Origin: Bacteroidales bacterium
GTDB lineage: Bacteria > Bacteroidota > Bacteroidia > Bacteroidales > Paludibacteraceae
DNA: 64,000 nucleotides
Assembly: GCA_022784645.1 (NCBI GenBank)
Contig: JALFZG010000062.1
Coordinates: 1 to 64,000, forward strand
Direction: 5' to 3'
Part shown: piece by piece, positions 26,871 to 34,278 of the stretch
Layout: each line of letters starts with the position of its first letter
Position numbering within the stretch: position 1 is the first letter of the stretch
The notes under the pieces: model-generated
Seen by the model: the letters and a program-made list of their open reading frames with translations, nothing else
Told to the model about the DNA's origin: nothing
Database searches by the model: none
Position numbers and translations under genes: made by a program

Positions 26871-26901
26871 TTTGGTATATCAAAAAAAAGCAGTACCTTT
26901 G
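26871..26901 (+). promoter_or_regulatory. Promoter of small RNA candidate A
   Basis: TTTG at 26871-26874 and TACCTTTG at 26894-26901, with 19 bp between, a strong match. Transcription should begin near 26907. Confidence 0.8.
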
Positions 26902-26905
26902 CATC

Positions 26906-26978
26906 GTCCTAATAAAGGACTGAATTAATAGTGTTAGTAGTAAGGAATATCCGTCGAGATGACGGGTATTCTTTTTTT
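26906..26978 (+). ncRNA. Small RNA candidate A (about 72 nt, own promoter and terminator)
   Basis: The predicted RNA opens with hairpin GUCCU-AAUAA-AGGAC (26906-26920), continues through a single-stranded stretch with GUGUUAGUAGUAAGG, and ends with an 11-bp terminator stem (26945-26955 with 26961-26971, loop GAGAU) and seven U. The loop and its closing GUC/GAC are the same as in candidate B at 30.3 kb. It may be a free small RNA, or an attenuated leader of the NadR-like gene that starts 80 bp further on. Confidence 0.6.
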
Positions 26979-27056
26979 CATTCGATTCAAAATTGAAATA
27001 ACCTCTTTTTTCATGATATATCCCTCATTTTCACTATACAAACAATCAATCATCTT

Positions 27057-27998
27057 ATGAAAATCGGAATCTGCATTGGTTTGCGCCAAGAGCTTCTTCG
27101 CGGTGATATGGATTTAATAATGCAAGCCAAGAAGCAATGCGACTGCTGCATTGTAGCGTCTGAGCAAGAGCAGTTGCATCACCTGAAGAAACTACTCGGA
27201 TATGACCCTATTATACGATTCGTGTCGATAGCAGAGAATGCCAATTCTCTAACGGCTGCTTCCATTGCATTCATTGAGCAGACCGCCAAACAAATTTCAG
27301 AAGAGGCTACTTTAGTGTGGTACATACGGCCAGAATGGGTAAGTCTGCTGGAAGGAAAAACGGTGATTATCGGTGGTGAGGATATGACTCCGTTTAATAG
27401 AGTAGCGGAAAAACGAAGTTGTTGTCACCGCATATTGATTACGGGTTGGGCATCAGAAGGCAAAACAACGCTTGCCCGCGATCTTGCTACCTATTTCCAA
27501 ATTCCATATATTCCAGAAGCCGCACGCGTATATATGGAGGAACATAGGTTGAAAGACGAAGAACTTACCGAAGAAGATTTTTTGGCGTTTATCCGGTTGC
27601 AAAACGAGTTGACCGATGCCACTCACGATAGCGTAATAATATCAGATACCGATAATATCACAACCTTAGCCTATACTATTTCATATGCTAGCGACCCTAG
27701 CGTAAGGGCTATTTCTGCCGATTCAATCGAAAAAATCAAACGAGAAATGCAGATATATGATTGGAAGAAAATCTATGTACTGCCACCCAAGAATACGTAT
27801 GTGAATGATGGCTTGCGGTATATGAAGCAAGCCGATTTGGAGGTGCGTAACAAAAATTTCAACTTGCTGATTCAACTGATAGAGTCGTATGGATTCCGAG
27901 ATAAAATTACCTACCTAAGAGGTGATTTTTGGGAAAACTTCGTAAGTGTAAAGCAGGATATTCTGCAGCATTTGAGCAACAACGAAGCAAACTATTAA
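27057..27998 (+). CDS. NadR-like protein: degenerate nucleotidyltransferase domain plus P-loop kinase domain
   Basis: 313 residues. Residues 123-300 form a NadR-type AAA kinase: Walker A GWASEGKTT (130-138), PEAARVYME, and DTDNITTLAY, as in ribosylnicotinamide kinases. Residues 1-110 align in style with an NMN adenylyltransferase (MDLIMQAKKQCDCCIVAS), but the expected GxFxPxHxGH motif reads GICIGLRQELLRGD, lacking both His. Adenylyl transfer is therefore probably lost and the kinase retained. Start at 27057 follows candidate RNA A; the gene is convergent with the lysozyme gene, 26 bp between stop codons. Confidence 0.82.
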   Translation: MKIGICIGLRQELLRGDMDLIMQAKKQCDCCIVASEQEQLHHLKKLLGYDPIIRFVSIAENANSLTAASIAFIEQTAKQISEEATLVWYIRPEWVSLLEGKTVIIGGEDMTPFNRVAEKRSCCHRILITGWASEGKTTLARDLATYFQIPYIPEAARVYMEEHRLKDEELTEEDFLAFIRLQNELTDATHDSVIISDTDNITTLAYTISYASDPSVRAISADSIEKIKREMQIYDWKKIYVLPPKNTYVNDGLRYMKQADLEVRNKNFNLLIQLIESYGFRDKITYLRGDFWENFVSVKQDILQHLSNNEANY

Positions 27999-28024
27999 CT
28001 AATGCGAAATGCATGTTGCTTAGA

Positions 28025-29245
28025 TTATGGATGCAGCAGAAGGGAGGTAATATCGAGATCGCGATGGAATTTATTCATATCCACACGTCCTTTAATTCCG
28101 TTGATTCGTCCATGATCGGAGTATTGCCAAATAGAAGCATGCCCTTTTCCGTCAGTAACAGGAGCACGATCTTCTCGATAAAGTGCTAACATGAGCGTCT
28201 CCTGCCAAAAAGCGGAAGCCAACCACCTATTATAAAAAATCTGATAAGAATACAAAACGGGACGGTATCCGAATTTTGCCTCACAAGCATCCAAAAAAAT
28301 GCTTACTTGCCGCTGCAGTTGCTCTTTGCTCCACCCTGTATTGCGCTCCACATCAAGCATCGGACGCAAGTCCATTTCTTCTTCGCGGTAAAGCTTGCAA
28401 AACCAGCGAAACTGCTCCTCGGCTGAACATTTGGTCGTAAAGAAATGATATACACCCACTCGGATACCTGCTGCACGCGCTTTGCGGATATTCTCGCGAC
28501 ACCGATCATCTGCCAAAGAATTACCCTGGCTGATTTTAATATATGCATAGTGGATGCCGGAATCATATACTTTCTTCCAATCAATTTCGCCTTGCCAATG
28601 TGACACATCTATCATATCCGGCACCGAGTTGCTATCCTCAAAATAGCGGTGACGGGGATAATGCCTGCGAATATCATCCATCGATTTTTCTGCCATTCGG
28701 ATATGTGGGAAGCTGTCTTCTTTGGCCGTACGAACAGTATGGTATCGATTAAACTGCTCCGATAAAGGCTGATCATGAGGCATACATAGGGCTGGCGATT
28801 GCCCGAAGTAAGAGCGGCAACTATCTAGACACCGCTGCAAGCTATCCGTATGATACGATTCTGGGAGAACGAGCAGCGGAATCATATCGGCAGAATCGCT
28901 GATGGCAAACGTGCGCAATTGCTGGTATTGCTCGCTCACTGTCCGGTTGGAATCAAACATTGTCCAAAAACCCACTTTCAATCCACCTTGGCGCGCTTCA
29001 GAGATACACTCGTAATACATAGAATCCAGCACCGAAGAATCCTGCGGGGCCTCATACCAAATAATGTTAACTCCCAAACTGTCAGCCAGCGGTAGCCAAT
29101 CCCTATCATCTAAGGGCGATAAAACGGCATGTACCTCATCTGCTTTTACATTCGGAAAAACGGCCCCAGATAGTAAACATATAGCAAGCAGCAATTGGCG
29201 AATACGGGAGCTAAATTCATTAATTATTCTCGTTTTCATCGGCAA
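28025..29245 (-). CDS. Secreted GH25 lysozyme-type muramidase with extra N-terminal region
   Basis: 406 residues with a signal peptide to about residue 36 (FPNVKA). The GH25 domain occupies about 208-402: Asp213 in DVSHWQG, IKISQG, GVYHFF, and Asp298/Glu300 in MLDVE. Residues 37-205 look like a second, incomplete barrel of the same kind without catalytic residues. It should hydrolyse the beta-1,4 bond after N-acetylmuramic acid. Its start overlaps the end of the upstream hydrolase gene by 26 bp, suggesting translational coupling. Confidence 0.88.
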   Translation of the reverse strand: MPMKTRIINEFSSRIRQLLLAICLLSGAVFPNVKADEVHAVLSPLDDRDWLPLADSLGVNIIWYEAPQDSSVLDSMYYECISEARQGGLKVGFWTMFDSNRTVSEQYQQLRTFAISDSADMIPLLVLPESYHTDSLQRCLDSCRSYFGQSPALCMPHDQPLSEQFNRYHTVRTAKEDSFPHIRMAEKSMDDIRRHYPRHRYFEDSNSVPDMIDVSHWQGEIDWKKVYDSGIHYAYIKISQGNSLADDRCRENIRKARAAGIRVGVYHFFTTKCSAEEQFRWFCKLYREEEMDLRPMLDVERNTGWSKEQLQRQVSIFLDACEAKFGYRPVLYSYQIFYNRWLASAFWQETLMLALYREDRAPVTDGKGHASIWQYSDHGRINGIKGRVDMNKFHRDLDITSLLLHP

Positions 29246-30218
29246 ATTTGATTAATAACTCGAGTGATTCGCAGGTAAAACGATGCGGAGCATCCAGCAT
29301 CTTGGTTTGGAGCTTAGCTTGCGGTTGCTTTTTTCGGATTACGGTAATGGCTTCTTCTACCGATGCTAAAGGAAAGAGCGGATCGCTGGCGCCATAAAGC
29401 AGCATAAAAGGACGGTCTGCAGCCCCAGCTGCAATCTCTGGATAATCGAGCGTATCGAGCATAGGCGTGTACATAGAGTAAGCACTGGGATTGGGCAATG
29501 GGCCACCGTGAGCTTCGAGGGTCGTCATCCAATTTGCGGCAAAGCACCAAGCAACAGCTTGCTCATAAGCTGCCAACATCCATGCGCGATAAGCTCCCAT
29601 AGAGAAACCTGCCGCTCCAATCTTATTCGGGTTCACTTCCTCTCTTGATTGCAACCAATGGAAAGCAACTTTATCATCGTGCAGAATCGTGCAGAACCAA
29701 TGCTGCCCTGTGGCATTTAGATGAGTCTGATAGAATGCAGGCTGCATGACTTTGAGCATCTTATTAAGTATTTTGAGCGAATCGAGCCCTACATGCATAT
29801 CGCCAACGGGTGCTCTACGGCTACCCCAATAGAGCGCATCGGGTACGAGCACTGCATAGCCATGCGCAGCAAGCGAATCGGCCACATACGCTCCTGCATA
29901 GCATTTATTCACCCAATAGTCGGCCTGCATCCATACAGACGAGTCAGCATCTTGTAGTGGCTTCACCATTTTCTCTTTGCCTATAGTGAACCACGCCCCA
30001 TGATCGTGCAGCAGAAGTACTGCCGAACAGCCTCCTTCCGGAACGGAGTCGGGCACCAACCAATAAGCGGCCATGCTATCGGTGGCAGATAAAGGAATAT
30101 ACACTTCGCTGACGCGATAACCATCGCGCTGCTCGTAATGCTCGATTTGTACTTGCTGTTGACTGCAAGACACGAGCAAAAATATACAAAAATTTACTAT
30201 AAATGTCTGCTTTTTCAT
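29220..30218 (-). CDS. Alpha/beta-hydrolase lipoprotein, dienelactone-hydrolase type
   Basis: From ATG at 30218 the protein has 332 residues with lipobox FLLVSC (Cys18). The triad is visible as Ser206 in GFSMG, Asp279 in YGASDPLFP and His312 in DAPHRF; the oxyanion strand is VLLLHDHG. Substrate unknown; the lysozyme partner hints at envelope-related ester cleavage, which is inference. A longer frame from 30290 crosses the promoter and a terminator and is rejected. The -7 box at 30227-30234 leaves only a few bases of leader. Confidence 0.83.
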   Translation of the reverse strand: MKKQTFIVNFCIFLLVSCSQQQVQIEHYEQRDGYRVSEVYIPLSATDSMAAYWLVPDSVPEGGCSAVLLLHDHGAWFTIGKEKMVKPLQDADSSVWMQADYWVNKCYAGAYVADSLAAHGYAVLVPDALYWGSRRAPVGDMHVGLDSLKILNKMLKVMQPAFYQTHLNATGQHWFCTILHDDKVAFHWLQSREEVNPNKIGAAGFSMGAYRAWMLAAYEQAVAWCFAANWMTTLEAHGGPLPNPSAYSMYTPMLDTLDYPEIAAGAADRPFMLLYGASDPLFPLASVEEAITVIRKKQPQAKLQTKMLDAPHRFTCESLELLIKFADENENN

Positions 30219-30226
30219 TCCGGCTG

Positions 30227-30234
30227 CAAAGGTA
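30227..30234 (-). promoter_or_regulatory. -7 box (TACCTTTG) of the hydrolase-lysozyme operon
   Basis: TACCTTTG on the minus strand ends 8 bp before the ATG at 30218, so the transcript would begin nearly at the start codon. Confidence 0.6.
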
Positions 30235-30255
30235 CAAAAAAAATCCGAAATATGC

Positions 30256-30326
30256 AAAAAAAAAGAAAGGATGTCATCTCGACATCCCAATCTTTACTTA
30301 ACCTTAAATCTAATACCATGAAAAAC
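30256..30326 (-). ncRNA. Small RNA candidate B (about 70 nt), paralogous to candidate A
   Basis: Its own promoter lies at 30333-30364. The RNA runs through an unstructured AU-rich part (UUAGAUUUAAGGUUAAGUAAAG) into the terminator stem GGAUGUC-GAGAU-GACAUCC (30269-30287) and a U-rich tail. The stem-loop shares the core GUCGAGAUGAC with candidate A, and both begin after TTTGCATCGT. It sits immediately upstream of the hydrolase promoter on the same strand. Confidence 0.6.
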
Positions 30327-30332
30327 ACGATG

Positions 30333-30364
30333 CAAAATTACTGCTTTTCTGCAATACCACCAAA
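30333..30364 (-). promoter_or_regulatory. Promoter of small RNA candidate B
   Basis: TTTG (30361-30364) and TAATTTTG (30333-30340) on the minus strand with a 20-bp spacer. Confidence 0.8.
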
Positions 30365-30509
30365 TATTTTTCGGAAAAAAACATCAAAATACACTAATTT
30401 TCATCATTTTGCTATTTATAGATTGCAAAATACACCTGTTTTTACGTTTTTGGGTATAAAAACAAGATGTTTCAATATTGGCTGTAAATCCTCCAAAGGG
30501 CCAAATAAA

Positions 30510-31430
30510 TCACATTTCCAGACGCTGCTTCATCGCATCTGCATTGGCTCGAGAGACGGGGATTCGTTTGTCCGAACCAAATAAATCCAGCTCATACGTG
30601 CCGGCTGAGCGCACAGAAAGACTTCTGACAAAATTCAAATTCACAATAAACGCGCGATGGCATTGTACAAGACACTCCGTCTGCTGCAATTGTTCGCGCA
30701 ATTGCTTGAGCGTGATGCGCAAGGTTGCATGCAGTGTATTACCATCCTCAATATACGCAATATCGGCGTAATTGGACATACTCTCTATATAAATAATATC
30801 GTTAGGAACAACTTCCAGATATGCATTCTGTGAATTGCCTTGAATCGTGATGGGATGTCGTTGTTCTTCGGCTGTCGTTTCAGGAGCGGCATCTGCTATT
30901 TGCTGCTGACGCGCTTCGAGCAAGGCATTGATAGCACGCACATCTACCAATTCCTCCTGCAGACGGCTGGTGCGGAATCGATAGTATTGCCAAATCATGA
31001 TGAATACGCCGATAGTGGAAACCCAAAAGCACATCATAAAGAAGTAATAGAGCGTAAAATGGCCTTGTTCATTGAGCCACGCGTAAGTCAGCGGATAATG
31101 CTGATACCACATATTAAACGTGCAAAGCACAGCTGAAAGAAGTGGCGTAAAAATGGCATAGTGCACTATCATATTGAGGATAAACAACTTTGAGGTTTGG
31201 TTGTTCATCAGTTTGCGCCTAAGCGGGAAGAAGGACTGGATGAAATACACAATGAGTGTGCAGATAAACACACACAAGCCTTCGCCCAAAATAAAGAGCA
31301 TACGCCCCTCCACTTCGTCAATATTAAAGGGCTGAAACAAGGCAAGCACCACCACAGCAGCCACTGCAATATAGAATGAGTCTTTCACATTCGTGCCCCA
31401 ATTTTCTTTTCTCTGATTTATATCTTCCAT
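30510..31430 (-). CDS. Membrane-anchored LytTR family transcriptional regulator
   Basis: 306 residues. Four hydrophobic helices fill about 18-150, a coiled linker follows (RLQEELVDVRAINALLEARQ near 165-185), and residues 200-305 form a LytTR DNA-binding domain (IIYIESMSNYADI, LKQLREQL, QCHRAFIVNL, IPVSR). There is no receiver domain, so the membrane part is the probable sensor. It is divergent from the outer-membrane barrel gene at 31642, whose control it may exert. Confidence 0.88.
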   Translation of the reverse strand: MEDINQRKENWGTNVKDSFYIAVAAVVVLALFQPFNIDEVEGRMLFILGEGLCVFICTLIVYFIQSFFPLRRKLMNNQTSKLFILNMIVHYAIFTPLLSAVLCTFNMWYQHYPLTYAWLNEQGHFTLYYFFMMCFWVSTIGVFIMIWQYYRFRTSRLQEELVDVRAINALLEARQQQIADAAPETTAEEQRHPITIQGNSQNAYLEVVPNDIIYIESMSNYADIAYIEDGNTLHATLRITLKQLREQLQQTECLVQCHRAFIVNLNFVRSLSVRSAGTYELDLFGSDKRIPVSRANADAMKQRLEM

Positions 31431-31450
31431 AATTGATAAATTTCAGTTTG

Positions 31451-31458
31451 CAAAAGTA
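31451..31458 (-). promoter_or_regulatory. -7 box (TACTTTTG) of the LytTR gene
   Basis: TACTTTTG on the minus strand with a TTG about 20 bp upstream (near 31479); the start codon follows about 20 bp later. Confidence 0.7.
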
Positions 31459-31584
31459 CTGCTTTTTTTTGGAATACGCAAGCAAAACAGCTGAAAATAT
31501 ACGCTTTGGGACGGATGGACAAGAATAGGGATAAACGGCATATTCAACCAACTGTCACTATACCCTACCATGTATCCCCAAGGC

Positions 31585-31615
31585 TTGCAGGAATAAAATA
31601 AAGGTTATAATTTTG
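31585..31615 (+). promoter_or_regulatory. Promoter of the outer-membrane barrel gene
   Basis: TTG (31585-31587) and TAATTTTG (31608-31615) with a 20-bp spacer; start codon at 31642. Confidence 0.8.
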
Positions 31616-31641
31616 CGGCGTCAAACAAAACGCGAAAGAAA

Positions 31642-33873
31642 ATGAAACACCTCAACACAACCGCAAAAATGGGAAACATCTTCTCCATTTTCGCCTCCAA
31701 TGCGCTCCTTGTTATCTTATTCTGTCTAATAAGCTATGGCGCACAAGCGCAAGAAATCGATAGTCTGCTACTCCGGCAGATGGATTCTATCCAACAGCTT
31801 TTTCAAATAGAGGAAATCACGGTAAAAGCGAGCCTTCCGAAAACGCGCATGAAAGGCGATGCTATCTGTACGCGCGTAGCTGGCAGCGTATTGGAGCAGG
31901 CAGGAACGGCAGAAGACGTGCTCTCTAAAGTGCCAGGAATCGTCGTCAAGCAAGGACAGATAGAGGTGCTCGGAAAGGGTACACCTATATATTATATTAA
32001 TGGACGCAAAGTGGAGGATCCGATCGAGTTGGAGCGCTTGCAAAGTACGGAGATCAAAGAAGTGGAAGTAATTCGTACGCCGGGAGCACAATATAATGCC
32101 GACGCAAATGCGATTGTAAAGATTCGTACCGTAAAACGCGAGGGCGAAGGTTGGGGCTTGCTTGCAAGTATCAACGATGCCTATTGTCCGCGCTATTCCA
32201 ACAATCAGTTAGGCGGACAAATCAACATCAATTATCGGTTCAAAAACCTCGATTTCATCGGAGGAATTGCAGCATCAGACCATCGGTTGAACCGCTTCGT
32301 AGCCAAGAACACGCAGGAGATGTATAATCCCGGAAAGGCATTTATTCAATCGGCAGAACAAGTGTATAAGCAGCACTTTACGAGCATGAATTACCATTTG
32401 GGAATCGATTGGCAAATCAGAGAGAACCACTCGGCGGGTGTCCGGATGGAGCGTCAAGACAACCTCATCGGACATTCGGATCTCTATTTGAGCGATACGG
32501 TGATGCTGAATGGACAAGCGAGCGACTTGCTTGAGAGCCGCAGCATCACGACGTCTGATGGCTTGAACAGTTGGCTCGCACAAGCTTACTACTCGGGCAA
32601 GATTCATCAGCTGGAGTTCAACCTCAATCTGGATTATTACCACACGCACCAGCGCGAGCAAGCGGTCACGGACGAGATCTCGACTGCAGACAACCGCAGC
32701 GTAGAGACCAGCAGCCGCGCAGATGGCAATATGTATGCGGGCAAACTCGTAATAGCCTACCCCTCCAAAATCAGCATCTTGCATGCGGGCGCAGAAGTAT
32801 CGCTGCTGATGCGGCATAATCAGTATCGCGCCATCGGCAGCCCCATTCCGGCCGATACCTCGCGCATACGCGATAATATATATGGTGTGTTTGCGGATTA
32901 TGGCTTCAATATTCCCAAAGCGGGTGTGCTGAACGTTGGTATTAGGTATGAATGTACGGATTTTCGTTCGCGCAGCCTGCAAAAGGAGGTAAAACGACTG
33001 ATGCACAACGTGTACCCCTCGGCTTCTTTCTGTACGCGCATCGGACAAGTGGAAAGCTCGCTTTCGTATGCCGTAAAAACGTATCGACCCAACTACAGGG
33101 CTCTGCGCAGCAGCATCGAATACACCAATCGCTATATGCTCACCAGCGGCAATCCAAACCTGAAGAACGAGATTAATCATCAGGCTGCCATCCAAGCCCG
33201 GTGGCGTTTTCTCTCGGGCGTGATGACTTATGAATACAAGAAAAACGGCATCTTCGATTGGGCCTTTTCGTATGATAACAACGACCAGATCATGATGTAT
33301 TGGGTGAATCTTGAGGAGCCCATCCATCGCTTGAGCGCCTTCATCAACGCCAGCCCCACCATCGGTGTATGGCACATGAACTACACCGTAGGCGTACAAA
33401 AGCAATGGCTGAAAATGGAGATGGAGGATTGCCGCGAATCAAATGGTAAACGGATTATTCGCTACAATAAACCGATGTGGATATTCAACGCGAACAACGC
33501 TTTCGTCTTCCCTACGCGCACAAAAAAGCACGGCCCTTGGGTGGTAGAAATCAATAGCGAACTCTTCTCTGCTGCACATTGGGGAAATGCCGAATTGATG
33601 GGGTGTAACTGGAACCTGAGCGTGGTGCTGCAGAAGACATGGTTGAAAAACGATGCCTTATCCGTAAGGCTGAAAGTAAACGATATCTTCCATACCGCCT
33701 ATCAGAAAGTCAAATTGGATATGGGAAATATCATCTTCACGCAAACTCCTATGCACGGCGAGCAGCGCTCGGTGTATGATCCGCAGACCATCAGCGTGAG
33801 CGTGCGCTACCGACTGAATTACATGAAGAAGGAGCATAACGGCGCCGGCAGAGAAACCAGAGGAAGACTGTGA
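31642..33873 (+). CDS. TonB-dependent-receptor-like outer-membrane beta-barrel protein
   Basis: 743 residues with a signal peptide to about residue 36 (YGAQAQ). A TonB plug follows (IEEITVKASLPKTRMKGDAI, VLSKVPGIVVKQGQIEVLGKG, YYINGRKV, EVEVIRTPGAQY), then a large barrel ending in ISVSVRYRLNYMKK plus a short basic tail (EHNGAGRETRGRL). It matches the outer membrane beta-barrel family that lacks the usual carboxypeptidase-like N-domain. Cargo unknown. Divergent to the LytTR gene. Confidence 0.87.
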   Translation: MKHLNTTAKMGNIFSIFASNALLVILFCLISYGAQAQEIDSLLLRQMDSIQQLFQIEEITVKASLPKTRMKGDAICTRVAGSVLEQAGTAEDVLSKVPGIVVKQGQIEVLGKGTPIYYINGRKVEDPIELERLQSTEIKEVEVIRTPGAQYNADANAIVKIRTVKREGEGWGLLASINDAYCPRYSNNQLGGQININYRFKNLDFIGGIAASDHRLNRFVAKNTQEMYNPGKAFIQSAEQVYKQHFTSMNYHLGIDWQIRENHSAGVRMERQDNLIGHSDLYLSDTVMLNGQASDLLESRSITTSDGLNSWLAQAYYSGKIHQLEFNLNLDYYHTHQREQAVTDEISTADNRSVETSSRADGNMYAGKLVIAYPSKISILHAGAEVSLLMRHNQYRAIGSPIPADTSRIRDNIYGVFADYGFNIPKAGVLNVGIRYECTDFRSRSLQKEVKRLMHNVYPSASFCTRIGQVESSLSYAVKTYRPNYRALRSSIEYTNRYMLTSGNPNLKNEINHQAAIQARWRFLSGVMTYEYKKNGIFDWAFSYDNNDQIMMYWVNLEEPIHRLSAFINASPTIGVWHMNYTVGVQKQWLKMEMEDCRESNGKRIIRYNKPMWIFNANNAFVFPTRTKKHGPWVVEINSELFSAAHWGNAELMGCNWNLSVVLQKTWLKNDALSVRLKVNDIFHTAYQKVKLDMGNIIFTQTPMHGEQRSVYDPQTISVSVRYRLNYMKKEHNGAGRETRGRL

Positions 33874-33908
33874 GGTGAAAGATGGAAACGATTACAACCC
33901 ACCATATA

Positions 33909-33950
33909 CAACAATCCCGCAGCTTCACAGCTTGCGGGATTGTTGCATGT
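33909..33950. terminator. Long hairpin after the barrel gene
   Basis: CAACAATCCCGC at 33909-33920 and GCGGGATTGTTG at the other arm, with an inner AGCT/AGCT pair and a TCAC loop, make a stem of about 16 bp. The plus-strand side is followed by CATGTACG rather than a T-run, so termination is plausible but not textbook. Confidence 0.55.
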
Positions 33951-33959
33951 ACGATATGT

Positions 33960-34068
33960 ACAAGTAGTTAGTAGTAATTTGTAGTAATGTCTTTCGACAA
34001 TTCTAATAGTGTGTAGTAGTAAAGAATCAGTAGTAGTAATATCTTATTTCTAAGACGCTGCAAAATTA
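33960..34068 (-). ncRNA. Possible minus-strand RNA with repeated UUACUAC motifs
   Basis: A -7 box TAATTTTG (34061-34068, no clear -33) would transcribe leftwards through UUACUACUACUG, UUACUACUACAC, UUACUACAAA and UUACUACUAAC, then reach the hairpin at 33909-33950. The last motif is the exact complement of GUUAGUAGUAA in small RNA candidate A. No protein frame fits. Existence of this RNA is speculative. The rest of 33874-34278 holds only the hairpins and AT-rich DNA. Confidence 0.3.
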
Positions 34069-34214
34069 CTGCTTTTTCGCGAAGTATAAGTCCTATAGAA
34101 ACAATTCTTATTCTTTTTCGCGCAAATGGATGGCAGTTTGTTTTGGAATTTTATTATATTTTTTGCGAAATATAAACAGATTTCTTGTAAAAACGTAAAT
34201 AGATTGTGGAAATA

Positions 34215-34256
34215 TGTTAAAAAACCGCCCAATCGGGATGATTCGGCGGTTTTTGA
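34215..34256 (-). terminator. Terminator of the CoA transferase gene
   Basis: AAAACCGCC (34221-34229) pairs with GGCGGTTTT (34245-34253); on the minus strand the stem is followed by TTTTTTAA. Confidence 0.85.
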
Positions 34257-34278
34257 TATTTTTTTGTGCAAAAAGAAA

